NCBI RefSeq assembly: GCF_946885885.1
Contig: NZ_CAMPHN010000266.1
Coordinates: 1-5,213, forward strand
Direction of reading: 5' to 3'
From: an uncultured Pseudomonas sp.
Lineage (GTDB): Bacteria; Pseudomonadota; Gammaproteobacteria; Pseudomonadales; Pseudomonadaceae
DNA length: 5,213 bases
Position numbers and translations under genes: made by a program. Shown one piece after another: positions 1 through 5,092 of the stretch (position 1 is its first letter; each line of letters begins with the position of its first letter). Under the pieces are notes generated by a model that was not told where the DNA came from, made no database searches, and saw only the letters and a list, made by a program, of their open reading frames with translations.

Positions 1-137
1 TCGAACGGGTGATACCACTGGCCGAATTGAAAGCGCAAAACGCCCTGCTGGAGCTCCCGCTGGTGCAAAAAGGCAGCCGTCTGTCGGTTATGCCCGTCAG
101 TGGTGCACAATGGGCAGCGATCCTTGCTATCCGCTGA
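1..137 (+). CDS. EVE-domain protein, C-terminal 44 codons (partial)
   Basis: An open frame enters the window in phase with base 3 and ends at TGA 135-137. The 44 visible residues begin ERVIPLAELK, contain LVQKGSRLSVMPVS and end QWAAILAIR. The GxRLSVMPVS..QW stretch is the typical C-terminal end of the EVE-domain family (related to thymocyte nuclear protein 1 and the PUA/YTH fold), whose members are thought to bind modified bases in nucleic acids. Only the tail is present, so the binding pocket and total length cannot be judged. The next gene begins 45 bases downstream on the same strand with no visible terminator between, so read-through into the diguanylate cyclase is possible. The identification rests on recognising the tail motif by eye. 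Confidence 0.72.
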   Translation, partial: ERVIPLAELKAQNALLELPLVQKGSRLSVMPVSGAQWAAILAIR

Positions 138-172
138 AATGGCGCTGTGCTATTTAAATAGATGAACCTTCT

Positions 173-177
173 GAGGT
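173..177 (+). promoter_or_regulatory. Ribosome-binding site deciding the diguanylate cyclase start
   Basis: GAGGT lies five bases before the ATG at 183. The in-frame ATG at 162 has only AT-rich sequence (TATTTAAATA, 151-160) in front of it and no purine-rich site. This favours initiation at 183 and makes the first seven codons of the longer reading frame untranslated leader. Confidence 0.7.
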
Positions 178-182
178 CATTT

Positions 183-2036
183 ATGCTGCGGCGCTCCTTG
201 CCCCTATGGTCTGCACGCATGGCGCTGGTCGCCATCCTGCTGGCGCTGTGCTTCGCCAGCCTGCTGCTTTGGCAGCAACTGCTGACCAGCCAGCAGCAAC
301 GTATCGCCGAACGCGTCGAATACCAAGCCCACAGCCTGGCGCGCCAGCTTGAAAGCAGCCTGATCGAACAGGTCGACGGTTTGGGTAGCCTGGCGCTGTT
401 GTGGAACTACCGTGGGCGTATCCCGCGCGACGAGTGGACCCTCGATAGCCAGTTCTCCCTGAAAAACTTCAAAGGCTATCAAGCCATTCAATGGCTGGGG
501 CCCGACCTGGCGATGCGCTGGATCGAGCCCATGCAAGGCAACGAAGCAGCTCAGCAATTCCGCCTCACCCCCGAGCACCCCAATTACCGGCTGGCCATGC
601 AAGCCAAAGCCACTGGCGAACCGAGCTTTTCCAACAGCTTCGCGCTGGTGCAGGGCGGCCGTGGCTTTATCCTCTACACGCCGCTGTACATTACCGACGA
701 GCGGGGCGAGCGCACCTTCGACGGTTTCATACAGGGGGTGTTTCGCGTCGAGCGCTTGATGGACGCACTGCTCAGTAATATCGATAACGATAATTTCAGC
801 GCATCCCTGCTCGAAGGCGGAAAGCCGATCTACCGGCGCGAACTCGGCCAAGCCGTCGAGGCCTTGCAGCAGGAAATTCCTCTGCACCTGCTCAACAACA
901 CCAATTTCGCCCTGCGTCTGGAGCCCACCGAGCGGCTGGTGGAACAACTGACCACGCCGCTGCCGGAACTGGTGTTCGCCGCCAGCCTGGTGATCAGCCT
1001 GCTGCTGGTCGCCGCCATGGCCCTGGCCCTGGAAAACGCCCGCCGCGCCAGCGCATTGCAAACCAGCAATCGTCGGCTGAATGAAGAAGTCAGCCAGCGC
1101 GAACGAGTCGAACAGACCTTACGCGATAGCCGCGAGCGCCTGCAGTTGGTCCTCGACCTGACCGATTCCAGCCGCGACGGTCTGTTCATCATCAACCCGC
1201 AAACCCGCGACATTCTGCACATGAACCGGGCCATGCACAGCAGCCTGGGCTATAGCGCAGAGGCTTTCGGCGAATTGCTCAAGCAAGACCCGGAGCAGCT
1301 GCTGCCAGGCTTCCACCATTGGCTGGACAGCGTGCGCCAGGCTCAGCAGGACAAGCTCTCGCCGATTTCCCAGCGGGAGATGCGCAGGCGCGACGGCAGC
1401 TATCAGGCCGCGGAAATCAGCGCGCAGATCATGACGGTCAACGAGCATGAGTATTTGATCGGGGTTTCCCGCGACAACAAAGAACGCCTGCAAGTGGAGG
1501 CGCAACTGCAACGCCTGTCGCAACAGGATGGTCTCACCGGGCTGTATAACCGGCGCTTCTTCGACAACCAACTGGCCAGCGAATGGCGACGTTTACGCCG
1601 GCACAACGCCCCGCTGACCCTGCTGATGCTCGATATCGACTATTTCAAAGCCTACAACGATCAGCTCGGCCACCTGGCCGGCGACGACGTGCTGCAACAG
1701 GTCGCCGACCTGCTGAAAGACTGCCTGCAGCGCGAAGGCGACGTGGCGTGCCGCTACGGCGGCGAGGAGTTCGCGATTATCCTGGCCAATACCGATATGC
1801 AGGGCGGCGGCCATGTGGCCAGCCATATTCATCGGCAGTTGGCCGGTTTGGACATCCCCCACCCCGCCAGTCCTATCGGCCGCATCACCCTGAGCATCGG
1901 CCTGGCCAGCATCGAACCCAGTCAGGACAACCAGCCCTATATGCTGATCGCACGCAGCGACCAGGCGCTGTACCAAGCCAAGCACCAAGGCCGCAACTGC
2001 ACCTGCGAATGGAGCCTGGATACCGCTACTGGATGA
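183..2036 (+). CDS. Membrane-bound CHASE-PAS-GGDEF diguanylate cyclase
   Basis: This inner-membrane sensor enzyme probably condenses two GTP into the second messenger c-di-GMP. From Met 183 (617 residues) it has a short basic N-terminus and a membrane helix (about 11-30). A periplasmic CHASE-type sensor follows (about 45-195), with the family-like stretch LVQGGRGFILYTPLY near 155-169. A second membrane helix (261-283), a charged linker likely to form a coiled coil (about 285-317), a PAS domain (about 318-433) and a C-terminal GGDEF domain (about 444-608) complete it. The catalytic domain looks fully active: DGLTGLYNRR (449-458), metal-binding DIDYFK (484-489), and GGEEF (526-530). REGD (517-520) lies exactly five residues before GGEEF and matches the RxxD inhibitory I-site, so product inhibition is expected. 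There is no EAL domain. The start at 183 is preferred because of its Shine-Dalgarno site; 162 is the alternative. The CHASE ligand is unknown. The 3' end overlaps the convergent FliL-like gene by 11 bases. Confidence 0.93.
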   Translation: MLRRSLPLWSARMALVAILLALCFASLLLWQQLLTSQQQRIAERVEYQAHSLARQLESSLIEQVDGLGSLALLWNYRGRIPRDEWTLDSQFSLKNFKGYQAIQWLGPDLAMRWIEPMQGNEAAQQFRLTPEHPNYRLAMQAKATGEPSFSNSFALVQGGRGFILYTPLYITDERGERTFDGFIQGVFRVERLMDALLSNIDNDNFSASLLEGGKPIYRRELGQAVEALQQEIPLHLLNNTNFALRLEPTERLVEQLTTPLPELVFAASLVISLLLVAAMALALENARRASALQTSNRRLNEEVSQRERVEQTLRDSRERLQLVLDLTDSSRDGLFIINPQTRDILHMNRAMHSSLGYSAEAFGELLKQDPEQLLPGFHHWLDSVRQAQQDKLSPISQREMRRRDGSYQAAEISAQIMTVNEHEYLIGVSRDNKERLQVEAQLQRLSQQDGLTGLYNRRFFDNQLASEWRRLRRHNAPLTLLMLDIDYFKAYNDQLGHLAGDDVLQQVADLLKDCLQREGDVACRYGGEEFAIILANTDMQGGGHVASHIHRQLAGLDIPHPASPIGRITLSIGLASIEPSQDNQPYMLIARSDQALYQAKHQGRNCTCEWSLDTATG

Positions 2037-2436
2037 TCAGGTTGTTGAATAACAGGTCTTCCACCAGCGGTTTGCCTTCCTCCTGGGTCAGCACCTCCTG
2101 CACCTGCTTGAGCGCTTCCACACGCAAATTCTCCTTGGCCTCGGGCGCGGCCATCGAGGCTTCGGTCTGCTGAGAGAAGAGCATGACCAACTGATTACGG
2201 ATCAGCGGCTCATGGTGCTTTACCTTGGCCTCGGTATCGGCGCCGGTCACCCGCAAAGAAATATCCGCCTTGAAGAATTTGAGTTTCGGCCCCGAACCGA
2301 AGTTACCGACCAGCGCGGGAAACAAGCTGATATAAGCCACAACCGGAGCAGCCTCTTCTTTGGCTTTTTCGTCTTCTTCGGCCTGAGCCAGCAACGGCAG
2401 GGACAGGGCCAGCAACAATGCGATCCACACTTTCAC
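2026..2436 (-). CDS. Secreted FliL-family protein
   Basis: This 136-residue protein resembles the flagellar basal-body-associated FliL family, whose classical members associate with the stator ring and support motor torque. The frame is open upstream to an ATG at 2517, but the start is best placed at GTG 2436. A GGAGG site precedes it, and translation from there gives a textbook export signal: V(M)KVW, then the hydrophobic IALLLALSLPLL, then AQA before EEDEK, with cleavage expected after residue 19 or so. After an acidic, lysine-rich linker, the FliL-like core runs from VAYISLFPALVGNF through KADISLRVTGAD to the conserved-looking HHEPLIRNQLVMLFSQQ and the C-terminal LVEDLLFNNLIIQ. Classical FliL keeps its N-terminal helix as an anchor, so a cleaved, soluble periplasmic form would be a variant. 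No flagellar gene is nearby, so a motor role is inferred from family only. Confidence 0.85.
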   Translation of the reverse strand: MKVWIALLLALSLPLLAQAEEDEKAKEEAAPVVAYISLFPALVGNFGSGPKLKFFKADISLRVTGADTEAKVKHHEPLIRNQLVMLFSQQTEASMAAPEAKENLRVEALKQVQEVLTQEEGKPLVEDLLFNNLIIQ

Positions 2437-2446
2437 AGGGGCGTTT

Positions 2447-2451
2447 CCTCC
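2447..2451 (-). promoter_or_regulatory. Ribosome-binding site of the FliL-like gene
   Basis: Read on the minus strand this is GGAGG, followed by AAA, ending ten bases before GTG 2436. It is the only good purine-rich site near a possible start in this frame. The in-frame ATG at 2517 would add 27 residues, rich in Trp and Gly, in front of the signal peptide, which argues against it. Confidence 0.65.
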
Positions 2452-2465
2452 AAGGGTCGAGCCAT

Positions 2466-2494
2466 AGCATAGCCACAGCCGAGCCCAGGCCCAA
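2466..2494 (-). promoter_or_regulatory. Possible promoter of the FliL-like gene
   Basis: On the minus strand, TTGGGC (2494-2489) and TATGCT (2471-2466) are separated by 17 bases, the ideal sigma70 spacing. The -35 box matches the consensus at only three positions and the -10 box at four, so this is a weak candidate. It sits about 30 bases upstream of the GTG start, which would leave a short leader containing the GGAGG site. Confidence 0.33.
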
Positions 2495-2503
2495 GCCCCA
2501 GGC

Positions 2504-2519
2504 TTATGCACGACCATAA
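2504..2519. promoter_or_regulatory. Inverted repeat TTATG-N6-CATAA, possible operator
   Basis: A perfect five-base inverted repeat with a six-base centre lies in the divergent spacer between the FliL-like gene and the quinone oxidoreductase gene, 16 bases upstream of the -35 box of the latter. The size and position suit a dimeric regulator, but a five-base arm can occur by chance. Confidence 0.3.
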
Positions 2520-2535
2520 TGCTCGGGCATGCTCG
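2519..2535. repeat. Direct repeat ATGCTCG-N3-ATGCTCG next to a -35 box
   Basis: ATGCTCG occurs at 2519-2525 and again at 2529-2535. The 10-base period places both copies on the same face of the helix, and the second copy directly abuts the -35 box TTGACC. The centre also forms a near palindrome around GCATGC (2527-2532). This geometry resembles an activator or repressor site; the cognate protein is unknown. Confidence 0.4.
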
Positions 2536-2563
2536 TTGACCGCGCGCCCCCCGTACCTACACT
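2536..2563 (+). promoter_or_regulatory. Sigma70-type promoter of the quinone oxidoreductase gene
   Basis: TTGACC (2536-2541) and TACACT (2558-2563) are 16 bases apart. They match the TTGACA and TATAAT consensus at five and four positions. Transcription would begin near 2570, giving a leader of about 25 bases that contains the AGAGGAA ribosome-binding site at 2581-2587. Confidence 0.6.
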
Positions 2564-2594
2564 GCTAGCCCATCACCCGCAGAGGAATAGCCCG

Positions 2595-3575
2595 ATGAAA
2601 GCCATGCTGTGCAAAGCCTTCGGCCCAGCCGAAACCCTGGTACTGGAAGAAGTTGCCAGCCCCGAAGCGAAGAAGACCGAAATCCTCCTCGAAGTGCACG
2701 CGGCCGGGGTCAACTTTCCCGACACCCTGATCATCGAAGGCAAATATCAGTTCAAGCCGCCTTTCCCGTTCTCCCCCGGTGGCGAGGCGGCGGGCGTGGT
2801 CAAGGCAGTGGGTGAGAAAGTCGGCCACTTGAACGTCGGCGACCGGGTAATGGCGCTGACCGGCTGGGGCAGTTTCGCCGAGGAAGTCGCAGTGCCCGGC
2901 TACAACGTCATGCCGATTCCCGCGAGTATGGATTTCGCCACAGCTGCCGCCTTCGGCATGACCTACGGCACCTCGATGCACGCGCTCAAACAGCGCGCCA
3001 ACCTGCAACCCGGCGAAACCCTGCTGGTGCTCGGCGCATCCGGCGGCGTCGGCCTGGCCGCGGTGGAAATCGGTAAAGCCATGGGCGCCAGGGTGATAGC
3101 CGCGGCGAGCAGCGCCGAGAAGCTGGAAGTAGCCAAAGCCGCCGGGGCCGACGAGGTGATCAACTACAGCGACAGCAGCCTGAAGGACGAAGTTAAACGC
3201 CTGACCAACGGCCAGGGCGCCGATGTGATTTACGACCCGGTGGGCGGCGACCTGTTCGATGCCGCGATCCGCAGCATCGCCTGGAACGGCCGCCTATTGG
3301 TGGTGGGTTTCGCCAGCGGCCGCATCCCCGAGTTGCCGGTCAACCTGACCCTGCTCAAGGGCGCTGCGGTGGTCGGCGTGTTCTGGGGCGCCTTCGCCCA
3401 GCGCCAACCTCAGGACAACGCCGCCAACTTCCAGCAGCTGTTCGCCTGGCACGGCGAAGGCAAGCTCAAGCCACTGGTCTCGCAGACCTTCCCACTGCCG
3501 AAGGCGGCCGAAGCAATCGATACCCTGGGCCAGCGCAAGGCCGTGGGTAAAGTGGTGGTGCAGGTACGCGGATAA
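2595..3575 (+). CDS. Zinc-free NADPH:quinone oxidoreductase (MDR family)
   Basis: This 326-residue cytoplasmic enzyme belongs to the medium-chain dehydrogenase/reductase superfamily, quinone oxidoreductase branch, which uses NADPH to reduce quinones or related activated alkenes. The start at ATG 2595 is supported by AGAGGAA eight bases upstream. The reading frame extends further upstream to 2529, but that part overlaps the promoter. The N-terminal GroES-like domain shows AGVNFPDTLIIEGKYQ (37-52), PGGEAAGVV (61-69) and VGDRVMAL (81-88). The Rossmann domain has the nucleotide-binding GASGGVG at 147-153, followed by ARVIAAASSAEKLEVAK (165-181), where a Ser/Lys-rich turn instead of an acidic residue suits NADPH. 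The C-terminal half carries WNGRLLVVGFASG (230-242) and ends KAVGKVVVQV. The Cys/His zinc-ligand pattern of alcohol dehydrogenases is absent. The true substrate cannot be told from sequence. It has its own promoter and is divergent from the FliL-like gene. Confidence 0.92.
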   Translation: MKAMLCKAFGPAETLVLEEVASPEAKKTEILLEVHAAGVNFPDTLIIEGKYQFKPPFPFSPGGEAAGVVKAVGEKVGHLNVGDRVMALTGWGSFAEEVAVPGYNVMPIPASMDFATAAAFGMTYGTSMHALKQRANLQPGETLLVLGASGGVGLAAVEIGKAMGARVIAAASSAEKLEVAKAAGADEVINYSDSSLKDEVKRLTNGQGADVIYDPVGGDLFDAAIRSIAWNGRLLVVGFASGRIPELPVNLTLLKGAAVVGVFWGAFAQRQPQDNAANFQQLFAWHGEGKLKPLVSQTFPLPKAAEAIDTLGQRKAVGKVVVQVRG

Positions 3576-3586
3576 TCCGCGGCTGG

Positions 3587-3607
3587 CCGATGCGCGCCGA
3601 GCATCGG
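3587..3607 (+). terminator. Hairpin just after the quinone oxidoreductase gene
   Basis: CCGATGC (3587-3593) and GCATCGG (3601-3607) form a perfect seven-base stem with a seven-base loop, 12 bases after the stop codon. No run of T follows, so it is not a classical intrinsic terminator. It may help termination or protect the 3' end of the mRNA. Confidence 0.4.
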
Positions 3608-3625
3608 TCCTGCACAGCCAGGCCT

Positions 3626-3658
3626 GTTCGCCAGCTGTCCATTCGGACACTGGCGAGC
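3626..3658 (+). terminator. Long hairpin between quinone oxidoreductase and EthD genes
   Basis: Arms 3626-3640 and 3645-3658 pair over 14 base pairs with one bulged C (3635), one T·G pair and an ATTC loop: outer TCGCCAG with CTGGCGA, inner TGTCC with GGACA. It is the strongest simple hairpin in the window. The sequence after it (CCCTCGAACGATTTG) lacks a proper T run. It could be a Rho-independent-like terminator for the upstream gene, an mRNA 3'-end structure, or part of the leader of the EthD gene 51 bases further on. Confidence 0.45.
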
Positions 3659-3709
3659 CCTCGAACGATTTGTTCACACTGCTGCGTCCTTTTCTATCAG
3701 GAGTCGGCA

Positions 3710-4015
3710 ATGTACTGCGTCACTGTGCTCTACCCGAACGAACCCGGCGGTCATTTCGATTTCGCGTATTACCGCGACAGCCACATCCCGATGATGCTCG
3801 AATTGCTCGGCGATAACGTCCTGAGCACCGAGGTACGCCGTGGCATTCAGGCCGTCGATGGCTCGAGCGCACCTTATCTGTGCCTGCTCAACACGCATAT
3901 CCGCTCTGCGGAGCAATTTGCCCAGGTAATGACGGAGCATCGCGAAAAGGTGCTCGGCGACATTGTCAATTACACCAATCTACAGCCGATCATTCAGATC
4001 GACGAGATGCTCTGA
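3710..4015 (+). CDS. EthD-family small protein
   Basis: The product has 101 residues and resembles the EthD family, small dimeric alpha+beta-barrel proteins named after a gene needed for ethyl tert-butyl ether breakdown and often found beside oxygenases or in catabolic clusters. ATG 3710 is preceded by CAGGAG with a six-base gap, a clear ribosome-binding site; the frame extends further upstream but without support. The N-terminal strand MYCVTVLYPN is followed by the family-type FDFAYYRDSHIPMMLELLG (17-34), in which the Tyr-Arg-Asp-x-His core is characteristic. A second half (YLCLLNTHIRSAEQFAQVM, then VLGDIVNYTNLQPIIQID) matches the repeat of strand and helix expected of a ferredoxin-like barrel subunit. 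There is no signal peptide, so it is cytoplasmic. Biochemical role is unknown; it may be a catalytic or accessory partner of an oxidoreductase. It lies between the quinone oxidoreductase and TetR genes on the same strand, but separated by long spacers. Confidence 0.82.
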   Translation: MYCVTVLYPNEPGGHFDFAYYRDSHIPMMLELLGDNVLSTEVRRGIQAVDGSSAPYLCLLNTHIRSAEQFAQVMTEHREKVLGDIVNYTNLQPIIQIDEML

Positions 4016-4088
4016 GTCCGGCATAGCGGACCTGGCACATGCTCCTCGATGGTCCCTGCTCTGCGGCTGAATCACAGACCTCCCCTCC

Positions 4089-4114
4089 ACAAGGGTCGAT
4101 TGAACGGCCCTTGT
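4089..4114. repeat. Inverted repeat ACAAGGG-N12-CCCTTGT upstream of tetR-type gene
   Basis: Perfect seven-base arms (4089-4095 and 4108-4114) flank a 12-base centre in the 188-base spacer between the EthD and TetR-family genes. It lies 61 bases upstream of the regulator's -35 box. It may be an operator for a dimeric regulator, perhaps the adjacent TetR protein, or an RNA hairpin ending the EthD transcript; no T run follows the second arm. Confidence 0.4.
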
Positions 4115-4175
4115 CGCACGCTTGCGCTTGCCGATAAATCGACTCCGTCGCGGATGCCCGCACCTATTTGCGCGC

Positions 4176-4205
4176 TTGACGATCCATATCTGCGATTTAA
4201 ATAAT
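4176..4205 (+). promoter_or_regulatory. Promoter running into the TetR-family start codon
   Basis: TTGACG (4176-4181) and AATAAT (4200-4205) are 18 bases apart; each matches the sigma70 consensus at five of six positions. The alternative -10 TAAATA (4198-4203) gives a 16-base spacer. Either choice places the transcription start around 4210-4213, at or after the first possible ATG (4204), and so points to the ATG at 4213 as the start of a leaderless message. Confidence 0.55.
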
Positions 4206-4212
4206 GACCGCT

Positions 4213-4827
4213 ATGAAAACAGTCAAGAAAAATACTAAACGGGGTCGCCCCCTCAGCTTCAACCGTGAAAATGCCCTGCACACCGCGTTACAGTTGTTCT
4301 GGAAACAGGGTTACGAGGGCACCTCGATCGCCGATCTGGTCGGTGCCATGGGCATCGCTCCGCCCAGCCTCTACACCGCGTTCGGCTCCAAGGAGCAGCT
4401 CTATCTGGAAGTCGTCGACCTGTATCTGCAAGGGCCGGGCAATTTCATTCAGCATGCATTGGCGCACACCAACGACGCCCGCAGTTTCACCCAGCAGGTG
4501 CTCAGCAGCGCAGCCAACGAGTTCACCGCTCACGCCCACCCTCCCGGCTGTATCGTCTCCAGCGGCCTGTTGACCAGCGCCACCCTGCATAACCGGATGG
4601 CGCAAAGCATGAGCGAATTGCGTACCGCCACGCTGGGGCTCATCCATAAGCGCTTCGAGGAAGCCAAGGACTGCGGCGAGCTGCCCGCCAGCACCAACTG
4701 CCATAGCCTGGCGCGCTTCTTCGGCGCGGTGATTCAGGGCATGTCGATCCAAGCCCGCGACGGTGCGGACGCCGCCGAGCTGCATGACATGGCCAGCCAG
4801 GCCATGGCCAGCTGGCCGCGCGCCTGA
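4213..4827 (+). CDS. TetR/AcrR-family transcriptional regulator
   Basis: This is a DNA-binding repressor-type protein of 204 residues when read from ATG 4213 (207 from ATG 4204). The N-terminus is basic (KTVKKNTKRGRP), followed by the family signature: helix 1 ENALHTALQLFWKQGYEGTS (about 19-38), then IADLVGAMGI and the recognition helix region APPSLYTAFGSKEQLY (about 49-64), which is typical of TetR/AcrR proteins with the RGRP..F..A...FW..GYEGTS opening. The C-terminal ligand and dimer domain (about 75-204) is variable; it contains PPGCIVSSGLLTSA (about 110-123) and three Cys (113, 154, 163) that could in principle sense electrophiles. Neither ATG has a ribosome-binding site and the promoter overlaps 4204, so a leaderless start at 4213 is preferred. 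The ligand is unknown. The likely targets are its own promoter, the EthD gene or the gene beginning at 5207. Confidence 0.9.
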   Translation: MKTVKKNTKRGRPLSFNRENALHTALQLFWKQGYEGTSIADLVGAMGIAPPSLYTAFGSKEQLYLEVVDLYLQGPGNFIQHALAHTNDARSFTQQVLSSAANEFTAHAHPPGCIVSSGLLTSATLHNRMAQSMSELRTATLGLIHKRFEEAKDCGELPASTNCHSLARFFGAVIQGMSIQARDGADAAELHDMASQAMASWPRA

Positions 4828-4885
4828 GTACCGTCCTTCTCTTTTCCCATTCGCCCGAAACCCGACGTTCAAGACGGCCGAGCCC

Positions 4886-4969
4886 GAGAGCATCTGGCCG
4901 AGGCTGCCTATCCAGGGCGGCCCGCCGGAGGCTGTCCGCCCGAGGCTGTCCGCTCGAGACTGCCCATCG
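4886..4969 (+). repeat. Degenerate 14-bp tandem array, about six units
   Basis: Units begin at 4886, 4900, 4914, 4928, 4942 and 4956 in strict 14-base phase. The two central units (4928-4941 and 4942-4955) are GAGGCTGTCCGCCC and GAGGCTGTCCGCTC, 13 of 14 identical. The others share 8 to 11 positions with a neighbour or with this consensus, mostly the GAG..CTG.CC core; the units at 4886 and 4914 are the weakest. As 14 is not a multiple of three, it is not a protein repeat. It may arise from replication slippage or be a cluster of binding sites. Confidence 0.6.
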
Positions 4970-4982
4970 GGAACGATCGGGC
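4962..4982 (+). terminator. GGAA-loop hairpin downstream of the TetR-family gene
   Basis: GCCCATCG (4962-4969) pairs with CGAT (4974-4977) and GGGC (4979-4982), with one bulged C (4978) and a GGAA tetraloop, giving eight base pairs. It overlaps the last unit of the 14-bp array. No T run follows, so it is only a possible terminator or processing structure. Confidence 0.35.
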
Positions 4983-4992
4983 CCCTCCGTCC

Positions 4993-5029
4993 CGCTGTTA
5001 TGCGCTGAAATGCTCTGAAATATACAGCG
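4993..5029 (+). repeat. 10-bp tandem repeat within a 6-bp inverted repeat
   Basis: TGCGCTGAAA (5001-5010) is followed at once by TGCTCTGAAA (5011-5020), nine of ten identical. The pair is enclosed by CGCTGT (4993-4998) and ACAGCG (5024-5029), which are exact reverse complements. The 10-base period puts both copies on the same helical face, and TATACA (5021-5026) follows directly, so a regulator site over a weak promoter is conceivable. Confidence 0.4.
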
Positions 5030-5051
5030 ACCGACCTGCCCATCTACTTTA

Positions 5052-5092
5052 GCGGCCACTAGCTACACCGCTTCGGCTCTGGCTAGTGCCGC
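5052..5092 (+). other. CTAG-containing stem-loop
   Basis: GCGGCCACTAGC (5052-5063) pairs with GCTAGTGCCGC (5082-5092) over 11 base pairs with one bulged C and an 18-base loop that holds a small CCG-CTT-CGG hairpin of its own. It begins 225 bases after the TetR-family stop and ends 114 bases before the next start codon, which suggests a leader structure of the downstream gene more than a terminator of tetR. No T run follows. Confidence 0.5.

Noticed and set aside
204..1061. 285-codon minus-strand open frame opposite the diguanylate cyclase
   Set aside because: It is a GC-driven shadow: Gln- and Gly-rich composition, no recognisable domain, and the plus strand encodes an intact multi-domain enzyme.
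1583..2173. 196-codon plus-strand frame overlapping the GGDEF domain
   Set aside because: Arg/Pro/Ala-rich frame-shifted shadow of the cyclase gene.
3619..3660. Pseudomonas REP element (CCTGTTCGCCAG resembles REP arms)
   Set aside because: The resemblance is short and the typical CGCTCCCACA-like second arm is absent; a single copy in the window cannot show a repeat family.
4016..4031. Hairpin GTCCG-N6-CGGAC directly after the EthD stop codon
   Set aside because: Only five base pairs, no T run after it; too weak to call a terminator.
4763..5008. 81-codon plus-strand frame through the 14-bp array
   Set aside because: It overlaps tetR in another frame, lacks a ribosome-binding site and a recognisable family, and its repeats are not in codon phase.
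4288..5043. 251-codon minus-strand open frame opposite the TetR-family gene
   Set aside because: Low-complexity Gly/Ala/Arg composition, no family motif, and antisense to a clear TetR/AcrR protein.
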